Below are positions 6,196 through 10,652 of a DNA stretch of 10,652 bases, piece by piece. The translations under genes and the position numbers were made by a program. The DNA is from an uncultured Oscillospiraceae bacterium (GTDB lineage: Bacteria > Bacillota > Clostridia > Oscillospirales > Oscillospiraceae): NCBI GenBank assembly GCA_937915075.1, contig CALDMA010000097.1, positions 1-10,652 on the forward strand. The letters run 5' to 3'. The notes under the pieces were generated by a model. The model was given only the letters and a program-made list of their open reading frames with translations, was not told where the DNA came from and did not search any database. Every line of letters begins with the position of its first letter. Position 1 is the first letter of the stretch.

Positions 6196-8041
6196 AGAAT
6201 TCGACTTCAGCGGTTGGGCGACGCGAAACAACATTCGCTGCTCCGACGGCCGGACAATTATGAAAGACGCATTCAAGGACTGCGACGGGAAGACCGTACC
6301 CCTTGTATGGGGACACAAACACGGCGAACCGGGGAGCGTGCTTGGACACGCCGTACTTGAAAACAGGGAGGACGGCGTTTATGTTTACGGCGCGTTCAAC
6401 CCCACAGAGAGCGGTCAGACCGCCAAGATGCTGGTAAAACACGGCGACATCTCCGCGCTTTCCATTTACGCCAATCAGCTTAAAGAGCAGGGCAGAAATG
6501 TGATCCACGGCATGATTCGCGAGGTCAGCCTGGTTCTGGCAGGAGCGAATCCGGGAGCGTTTATTGATTCCGTTATTGTCCACAGCGACGGAACGACGGA
6601 AGAGGATCGGGAACAGGGGATTTTCTATACCGGCGAATCGATCGAGCTGGAACACGCGGACGAGAGCGAAGAAGAAAAACCGGATGAAGGCAAAAAGGAG
6701 ACGGGCGCGGGCGAAACCGCCGGCGAAATTTTTGATACGCTGACCGACAAACAGAAGGTCGTCGTATATGCGATGCTTGAGAAAGCGATCGAGCAGAGCG
6801 AAGAGGACGATAATTCCCAGCAGGATAAAAACGAGGAGGAAACCGAAATGAAGCATAATGTTTTCGATAAGGAAACCGACAAGAACGAGAATGTGATTTG
6901 TCATGCCGACCAGCAGAAGATTCTTGCGAGCGCAAAGAGCTCCGGCGTGGGCAGCTGGAAGGCGGCGCTGGAAATGTATGCCAGCGAGAACAGCGGCGAT
7001 ATGGCGCACGCCGATCTCGGGTTCAATAACATTTCCACGCTGTTCCCGGAATACAAGGACGTTCGCCCCGGTGCGCCGGAGCTGCTGACCACCGACCAGG
7101 GCTGGATTGCCAAGGTTCTGGCAAAGGTTCACAAGAGCCCGATTTCCCGCATCCGTACCCGTGAAACGGACATGCGCAGCATCACCAACCTGCGCGCGAA
7201 GGGCTACCAGAAGGGCAAGCAGAAGGCGTTCCGCGGCAACCTGAGCCTGCTTTCCCGTACCACCGACCCGCAGACCGTTTATGTTAAGAGCAAACTGGAC
7301 CGTGACGACATCATCGACATTACCGATTTCGATGTGGTGCAGTATATGTACAACATTGACAGGATGAACCTGAACGAGGAACTTGCCATGGGCATCATGG
7401 TCGGCGATGGCCGCGCCGACGGCGCCGACGGGAAGATTGATCCGACCAAGATTCGCCCGATCTGGCTGGACGACGAGCTTTACACGATTCACACGGACGT
7501 AGACATTACGGGGATGAAGGCCAGCCTGCAGGGCACGGGAACCGCCGCCAGCTTTGGCGAGAACTATATCTACGCCGAAGCGGTTATTCAGACGCTGCTG
7601 TACGCCCGGGAGAAATACAAGGGCTCGGGCCTGCCGGACTTCTTCTGCACGCCGCATCTGGTGAACGTAATGCTGCTGGCCCGCGACATGAACGGCCGCC
7701 GCATCTACGACAACGTGAACGAACTGAAGGCCGCGCTGAACGTGAACGAAATTATTACGGCCGAACAGTTTGAAGGCCTGACCCGCACCACGACCGACAG
7801 CAAGAAGAAGAAACTGCTGGGCATCATGTGCAACCTGGCTGACTACAGCCTGGGCGCGACCAAGGGCGGCGAGATCAGTCACTTCACCGATTTCGATATC
7901 AACTTTAACCAGCAGGTCAGCCTTCTGGAAACCCGCGTCTCCGGCGCGAACACGCGCGTTCTTTCCGCCATTGCGCTGGAAGAGGACGTGACGCCTGCTC
8001 CGACCCCTGGCGACGACGAGTCGGAGAATCCGTCCGGCTGA
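6188..8041 (+). CDS. Fused HK97-type prohead protease, scaffold-like segment and major capsid protein
   Basis: One 617-aa frame joins three parts. Residues 1-135 are a U35/HK97-type prohead protease: WGHKHG (H43/H45), GDISALSIYA (S89/S92) and IREVSLVLAGANPGA (E112) supply the likely His-Ser-acid residues. Residues about 136-220 are acidic, low in complexity and helical, like the delta/scaffold domain removed during maturation. Residues 221-617 are an HK97-fold capsid protein with an N-arm, an E-loop region and an A-domain near FDFDINFNQQV. The protease normally cleaves the scaffold segment after prohead assembly. ATG 6188 (MDKEFDFSGWA) is preferred over in-frame ATG 6116, because AAGGA lies ten bases upstream with AGGAGG a little further. 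TGA is followed directly by TAG. Such fusions are known in some siphophages. Confidence 0.93.
   Translation: MDKEFDFSGWATRNNIRCSDGRTIMKDAFKDCDGKTVPLVWGHKHGEPGSVLGHAVLENREDGVYVYGAFNPTESGQTAKMLVKHGDISALSIYANQLKEQGRNVIHGMIREVSLVLAGANPGAFIDSVIVHSDGTTEEDREQGIFYTGESIELEHADESEEEKPDEGKKETGAGETAGEIFDTLTDKQKVVVYAMLEKAIEQSEEDDNSQQDKNEEETEMKHNVFDKETDKNENVICHADQQKILASAKSSGVGSWKAALEMYASENSGDMAHADLGFNNISTLFPEYKDVRPGAPELLTTDQGWIAKVLAKVHKSPISRIRTRETDMRSITNLRAKGYQKGKQKAFRGNLSLLSRTTDPQTVYVKSKLDRDDIIDITDFDVVQYMYNIDRMNLNEELAMGIMVGDGRADGADGKIDPTKIRPIWLDDELYTIHTDVDITGMKASLQGTGTAASFGENYIYAEAVIQTLLYAREKYKGSGLPDFFCTPHLVNVMLLARDMNGRRIYDNVNELKAALNVNEIITAEQFEGLTRTTTDSKKKKLLGIMCNLADYSLGATKGGEISHFTDFDINFNQQVSLLETRVSGANTRVLSAIALEEDVTPAPTPGDDESENPSG
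6834..6850 (+). promoter_or_regulatory. Internal Shine-Dalgarno and start codon inside the protease-capsid gene
   Basis: AGGAGG at 6834-6839 stands eight bases before an in-frame ATG at 6848-6850, at the junction between the acidic scaffold segment and the capsid domain. Both sequence and spacing are near ideal. Acidic Glu codons (GAG GAG GAA) can produce such a motif by chance, but this one sits exactly at a domain boundary. Confidence 0.6.
6848..8041 (+). CDS. Probable separately translated major capsid protein (nested start)
   Basis: From the internal ATG the product is 397 aa, beginning MKHNVFDKETDK and ending in ENPSG. This is a full-length HK97-fold capsid protein without protease or scaffold. 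Recognisable parts are the N-arm region (to about residue 70), the segment RSITNLRAKGYQKGKQKAF, probably near the E-loop, and later NLADYSLGATKGGEISHFTDFDIN. Lysine codons shift towards AAG and Asn towards AAC compared with the upstream half, a sign of selection for high expression. Hundreds of capsid subunits per head need far fewer protease domains, so a nested start would set a sensible ratio. Lambda C/Nu3 is an established precedent for nested head genes. Whether it is used here is inferred. Confidence 0.55.
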   Translation: MKHNVFDKETDKNENVICHADQQKILASAKSSGVGSWKAALEMYASENSGDMAHADLGFNNISTLFPEYKDVRPGAPELLTTDQGWIAKVLAKVHKSPISRIRTRETDMRSITNLRAKGYQKGKQKAFRGNLSLLSRTTDPQTVYVKSKLDRDDIIDITDFDVVQYMYNIDRMNLNEELAMGIMVGDGRADGADGKIDPTKIRPIWLDDELYTIHTDVDITGMKASLQGTGTAASFGENYIYAEAVIQTLLYAREKYKGSGLPDFFCTPHLVNVMLLARDMNGRRIYDNVNELKAALNVNEIITAEQFEGLTRTTTDSKKKKLLGIMCNLADYSLGATKGGEISHFTDFDINFNQQVSLLETRVSGANTRVLSAIALEEDVTPAPTPGDDESENPSG

Positions 8042-8059
8042 TAGAGGCGGACGGTCAAA

Positions 8060-8392
8060 ATGGCAAAGTATTGCGGAAAGATTGGATATGCCGAGACGGT
8101 TGAAAGCGCGCCCGGAGTTTGGGAAGAAACGATTACGGAGCGAAAATATTACGGGGACGTGACCCGGAATATCAGGCGGCTGGAAAGCGGAGAACATCTG
8201 AACGACAAGCTGGAAGTAAACAACCTGATCAGCATCGTGGCGGACGCATACGCCGTGCAGAACTTCTTTGCCATTCGATATGCAGAATGGATGGGGGTGA
8301 ACTGGAAAGTGACGAACGTTGAGGTTCAGCCCCCTCGTCTCATTCTGACGCTTGGGGGTGTGTATCATGGGGCTTCGAACTGGTCTGCATGA
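8060..8392 (+). CDS. Phage neck/head-closure family protein
   Basis: The 110-aa product starts MAKYCGKIGYAETVE and continues with WEETITERKYYGDVTRNIRRLE (about 21-42), then VNNLISIVADAYAVQNFFAIRYAEW and VNWKVTNVEVQPPRLILTLGG. It appears to be a beta-rich protein of a family regularly found just after the capsid gene in Firmicutes siphophages, where head-closure or stopper proteins are expected. Such proteins bind below the connector ring and keep DNA inside the head. ATG 8060 follows GAGG (8044-8047) at rather long spacing. Its 3' end overlaps the next gene by 26 bases. The family match is from memory. The exact neck role (closure or adaptor) cannot be settled from sequence. Confidence 0.65.
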   Translation: MAKYCGKIGYAETVESAPGVWEETITERKYYGDVTRNIRRLESGEHLNDKLEVNNLISIVADAYAVQNFFAIRYAEWMGVNWKVTNVEVQPPRLILTLGGVYHGASNWSA

Positions 8393-8747
8393 TGAGCTGT
8401 GCCGGATTCTTGCCGAATTCTGTATACAAAACAGAAAGACGCTTGGGTTTGCCGATTCGCTGACGGATAAGGAAATTGCGGAAAGAGCGAGAGAGCATGT
8501 TTACTTTCAGCCGAAAGAAAACACAAGGATTCTCTATCCATGCATCGTCTACAAGCGATCGCGAATTGATACGACTTTTGCATGCAACATGCCCTATGCG
8601 CAGACAAAGGAGTATACGGTGACGGCGATTGACAGGAACCCCGATTCCCCGCTTCCGGACATGATTGCTGCGCTTCCTATGTGTGTGTTCGACCGACACT
8701 ATGTGACCGAAAACCTGTACCACGACGTATTTACGATTTGTTTTTAA
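8367..8747 (+). CDS. Tail completion/terminator-like joining protein
   Basis: The 126-aa protein begins MGLRTGLHDELCRIL and has VYFQPKENTRILYPCIVYKRSRID (about 45-68), then a strand YTVTAIDRNPDSPLPDMIAALPMC (about 83-106), and ends FDRHYVTENLYHDVFTICF. This order marks a family sitting between head-closure and tail-tube genes, where tail-terminator or tail-completion proteins cap the tube and dock it to the head. Relatives I recall pass quickly from the first helix to the YFQP strand. Here about 25 charged residues (about 18-44) separate them, suggesting an insertion. ATG 8367 is chosen because GGGGGTG lies six bases upstream, making TTG 8352 unlikely. It overlaps the previous gene, which implies coupled translation. 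Confidence 0.65.
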   Translation: MGLRTGLHDELCRILAEFCIQNRKTLGFADSLTDKEIAERAREHVYFQPKENTRILYPCIVYKRSRIDTTFACNMPYAQTKEYTVTAIDRNPDSPLPDMIAALPMCVFDRHYVTENLYHDVFTICF

Positions 8748-8763
8748 TGAGGAGGATTTGACG

Positions 8764-9462
8764 ATGAGCAAGATTATCTGGGATGCAATCGAAGACCGTC
8801 TGTATGAACTTGGCGTATCCAAAGGCGTGCTTTACCGCCTGGATGAGCAGAATAAGTATACGAAGGGATATGGCTGGAACGGCCTGATCAACGTGACGGA
8901 ATCTCCGTCCGGCGCAGACGTTACCAAGCTGTTCGCGGACGGCATCGAGTATGCGAACATGCGCGCGGCCGAAGAATACGGCGCCAGCATTGAAGCGTAC
9001 ACCTATCCGGACGCGTTTGCGGAATGTGACGGTTCGGCGCAGCCTGTTCCCGGCGTTTACATCAAGCAGCAGACTCGCGAGCCGTTCGGCTTCTGCTACC
9101 GTACGGAAATTGGCAGCGCCGCGAAGGGCCAGGAGGCGGGCTACAAGCTGCATCTTGTATACGGTCTGACGGCTTCTCCGAGCGAGAAGGCGCACGCGAC
9201 GATTAACGATTCGCCGGAGGCCGCTACGATGTCCTGGGACGTCAAGGCAACCCCCGTTCCGGTGAACATGGCCGGATTCAAGCAGACGGCTGTTATCGAG
9301 ATCAGCAGCCTTGATCATACTGCCGAGAAGATGGCAGCGCTTGAAGAAGTGCTGTATGGCAAGGACGCGAGCGCGCAGGGCAACGATGGCGCTGAGCCGA
9401 AGCTGCCGATGCCGGATGAGATTTTTGAGATGATGAAGGTTACGACCGAGACGGGCGACTGA
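8764..9462 (+). CDS. Major tail tube protein
   Basis: The 232-aa product is the repeating subunit of the tail tube. Marker segments are MSKIIWDAIEDRLYELGVSKGVLY at the start, GYGWNGLINVTESPSGAD (about 37-54), the central EEYGASIEAYTYPDAFAECDGS (about 70-91), QQTREPFGFCYRTEIGS (about 102-118) and INDSPEAATMSWDVKATPVPV (about 147-167). A Pro/Glu C-terminal extension ends with DEIFEMMKV. These are hallmarks of the siphophage tube family built on a beta-barrel fold. AGGAGG at 8750-8755 lies eight bases before ATG 8764, giving strong initiation and ruling out TTG 8758. Codons favour AAC, AAG and GGC, as in the capsid gene, in keeping with a highly made protein. A hairpin cluster follows. Confidence 0.88.
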   Translation: MSKIIWDAIEDRLYELGVSKGVLYRLDEQNKYTKGYGWNGLINVTESPSGADVTKLFADGIEYANMRAAEEYGASIEAYTYPDAFAECDGSAQPVPGVYIKQQTREPFGFCYRTEIGSAAKGQEAGYKLHLVYGLTASPSEKAHATINDSPEAATMSWDVKATPVPVNMAGFKQTAVIEISSLDHTAEKMAALEEVLYGKDASAQGNDGAEPKLPMPDEIFEMMKVTTETGD

Positions 9463-9504
9463 TTGACGAACCGGCGGGCGTGGGCCGCTGAGCCCGAGGA
9501 ATAG

Positions 9505-9548
9505 TTGAGAGGGCTGCGGCCCTCTCAAACTCTCCCGGAGAGTTTTTT
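9505..9548 (+). terminator. Tandem hairpins with T-run after the tail tube gene
   Basis: TTGAGAGGGC (9505-9514) pairs with GCCCTCTCAA (9519-9528) around a TGCG loop. Immediately after, ACTCTC (9529-9534) pairs with GAGAGT (9538-9543), followed by six T residues (9543-9548). The second hairpin is the terminator proper. The CTCTC of the first stem's 3' arm can also pair with the GAGAG of the second stem, so the two structures could compete. A partial terminator here would lower chaperone expression relative to the tube. Confidence 0.75.
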
Positions 9549-9610
9549 GACAGATCGAGACGGTACGGACGCGACGCCGTTTTTTGTGTCTTGATGAAAG
9601 GAGAAGAAAG

Positions 9611-10033
9611 ATGCTGAAGAAGACGATTACTTACACGGACTATGACGGGAACGAGAGAACCGAAGACTTTTACTTTAACCTGAACAAGGCGGAAGTGATG
9701 GAGATGGAAATGGGCACGACCGGAGGCATGACGAAAATGCTGGAACGGATTGTGGCCGAGCAGGACAGCCGCCGCATTATCGAAGTATTCAAGGAAATGA
9801 TTGTGCGCTCCTACGGCGTGAAATCGCCCGACGGGAAGCGTTTTATGAAGAGCCCGGAACTGGCCGACGCATTCACGCAGACGGAAGCTTATTCCAACCT
9901 TTTCATGGAGCTTGCGACGAACCATGAAGCGGCCGCGGCTTTTATTAACGGCATTATTCCGCAGACGGCAGAAGCTGCAGCCGCCGCTGCCGCCGTCCCG
10001 GCGGCGAACCCGTATCTTACTCCCGTAAGTTAA
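9611..10033 (+). CDS. Tail assembly chaperone (gpG-like)
   Basis: The 140-aa protein begins MLKKTITYTDYDGNERTEDF and has YFNLNKAEVMEMEMGTTGG (about 21-39), a helix with IIEVFKEMIVRSYG (about 60-73), SPDGKRFMKS and AFTQTEAYSNLFMELAT. A low-complexity Ala-rich tail of about 20 residues closes it. The pattern matches the first tail assembly chaperone, encoded between tube and tape-measure genes, which coats the tape measure protein during tail assembly. GAAAGGAG (9596-9603) seven bases before ATG 9611 fixes the start, so the in-frame ATG 9584 is rejected. No convincing -1 slippery heptamer was found. The next gene is in the same frame beyond two stop codons, so the classic G/GT frameshift fusion is not seen. 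Confidence 0.75.
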   Translation: MLKKTITYTDYDGNERTEDFYFNLNKAEVMEMEMGTTGGMTKMLERIVAEQDSRRIIEVFKEMIVRSYGVKSPDGKRFMKSPELADAFTQTEAYSNLFMELATNHEAAAAFINGIIPQTAEAAAAAAAVPAANPYLTPVS

Positions 10034-10057
10034 AAAGAGAGGCTGGGCGAATGAGGG

Positions 10058-10600
10058 ATGCTGCAGGTCAAGATACCGGGGTTTGAATATTTCGACGAGA
10101 GAACAAACGAGTTTCACACGGTGCATGAAACCACGCTTCGCCTGGAGCATTCCCTCGTTTCCCTTTCGAAATGGGAATCAAAATGGAAGAAACCATTCCT
10201 GGGAAAGGGCGAAAAGACGATTGAAGAATGCCGGGATTATGTTCGCTGTATGACGATTACACAGAATGTAAATCCGTTGATCTATAAGTTTCTTCCGAAC
10301 GGCGTGATGAAGGCTGTGAACGATTATATCGAAGATTCGATGACGGCTACATGGTTCAGCAAAGACGAAAACAGGCGGCACAGCAACGAAGTGGTGACGG
10401 CGGAGATTATCTATTACTGGATGGTTGCGCTGAGCATTCCGTTTGAATGCCAGAACTGGCATTTGAACCGGCTGATTACGTTGATTCGTGTTTGCAACAT
10501 CAAGAACGCGCCGCAGAAGAAATTGACCAGAAGCGAAGTGCTGGAGCGAAATCGGGCGCTGAACATGGCCCGGAGACAAAGTATGCATAGCCGAGGATGA
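10058..10600 (+). CDS. Second tail chaperone-like protein (LSKWESKW family)
   Basis: The 180-aa product carries LRLEHSLVSLSKWESKWKKPFLG (about 27-49), then RDYVRCMTITQNVNP (about 59-73), MTATWFS (about 94-100), and a strongly conserved block EVVTAEIIYYWMVALSIPFECQNWHLNRLITLIRVCN (about 111-147), ending in a basic helix. The family is regularly located between the gpG-like chaperone and the tape-measure region in Firmicutes siphophages, in the slot of the second tail chaperone. Its biochemical role is unproven. ATG 10058 is the first possible start in frame, but its ribosome binding site is poor: GAGAGG ends 15 bases upstream and fits better an ATG at 10051 that opens an 11-codon overlapping frame. 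Initiation is probably weak or coupled. Confidence 0.65.
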   Translation: MLQVKIPGFEYFDERTNEFHTVHETTLRLEHSLVSLSKWESKWKKPFLGKGEKTIEECRDYVRCMTITQNVNPLIYKFLPNGVMKAVNDYIEDSMTATWFSKDENRRHSNEVVTAEIIYYWMVALSIPFECQNWHLNRLITLIRVCNIKNAPQKKLTRSEVLERNRALNMARRQSMHSRG

Positions 10601-10621
10601 CGAGCGGGAGGGGGATGCCGA

Positions 10622-10652
10622 TTGATCCGGTTTAAGCATTCGGGGGATTTCA
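10622..10652 (+). CDS. Partial: start of a probable HK97 gp10-like tail/neck protein
   Basis: Only ten codons are present, reading MIRFKHSGDF from a TTG start and then cut by the window edge. GGGAGGGGG (10606-10614) lies seven bases before TTG 10622, a strong site. It also precedes an ATG at 10615, but that frame closes after six codons. The peptide recalls the N-terminus of small gp10-like proteins that follow the LSKWESKW gene in related phages. The match rests on memory and on very few residues. Confidence 0.45.
   Translation, partial: MIRFKHSGDF

Noticed and set aside
6134..8368. A 744-codon open frame on the minus strand opposite the protease-capsid gene
   Set aside because: It mirrors a GC-biased, codon-selected gene with clear protease and capsid motifs. 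The translation is low in recognisable motifs and its boundaries match nothing.
9560..9585. Second T-run hairpin (ACGG/CCGT then six T) before the chaperone gene
   Set aside because: The stem is only four Watson-Crick pairs plus wobbles. It is too weak to list beside the better terminator at 9529-9548.
9947..10086. Possible -1 frameshift extension of the gpG-like chaperone
   Set aside because: The -1 frame is open for about 46 codons but encodes an Arg/Cys-rich tail, and no X-XXY-YYZ slippery site was seen. The next chaperone gene is in the zero frame after TAA and TGA, so a single shift could not reach it.

Overview
This window is the packaging, head and head-tail joining region of a tailed, siphovirus-type bacteriophage or prophage with an HK97-fold capsid. 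All confident genes lie on the + strand and are tightly packed, with overlapping stop/start codons. The protein families (fused U35 protease and capsid protein, gp6-like connector, a GMKWGVRR-motif protein, paired tail chaperones), the strong AGGAGG-type ribosome binding sites and the use of GTG and TTG starts suggest a phage of a low- to mid-GC Firmicute, probably a Clostridia-type gut bacterium. The host cannot be named from the sequence, and no integrase, lysis or attachment site is visible.

Layout. Positions 1-226 hold no large gene. They carry a 21-bp inverted repeat, a hairpin, and a possible 23-codon minus-strand micro-gene. From 227 come a small helical protein (candidate small terminase), an HNH endonuclease, a divergent ThyX-like protein with an altered signature motif, and a gp6-like head-tail connector. 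A 171-bp gap (1888-2058) with a hairpin and a possible 26-aa ORF follows. Next are a GMKWGVRR-motif protein (2059-2544) and the large terminase (2551-4293).

Between terminase and portal sit two small accessory genes, a toxin-fold-like domain protein (4290-4658) and a 61-aa beta-rich protein (4664-4849), closed off by a strong intrinsic terminator. The head module then restarts with the portal (4936-6195) and one ORF that fuses the prohead protease, an acidic scaffold-like segment and the major capsid protein (6188-8041). Inside this ORF an in-frame AGGAGG-ATG (6834-6850) looks like an independent start for the capsid protein alone.

Two neck/connector proteins (8060-8392 and 8367-8747) and the major tail tube protein (8764-9462) follow. 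A 148-bp gap after the tube gene has tandem hairpins ending in a T-run, which probably lower expression of the next genes: two tail assembly chaperone-like proteins (9611-10033 and 10058-10600). The window ends at the first codons of a probable gp10-like protein.

How the genes work together: terminase, aided by the HNH nuclease and the candidate small subunit, packages DNA through the portal into a shell built from the protease-capsid polyprotein plus free capsid protein. The connectors close the head and join it to the tail tube, whose assembly the chaperones support. The most notable points are the nested capsid start, the degenerate ThyX-like protein, the terminator-bounded accessory pair between terminase and portal, and the inverted-repeat/micro-ORF locus at the left edge.
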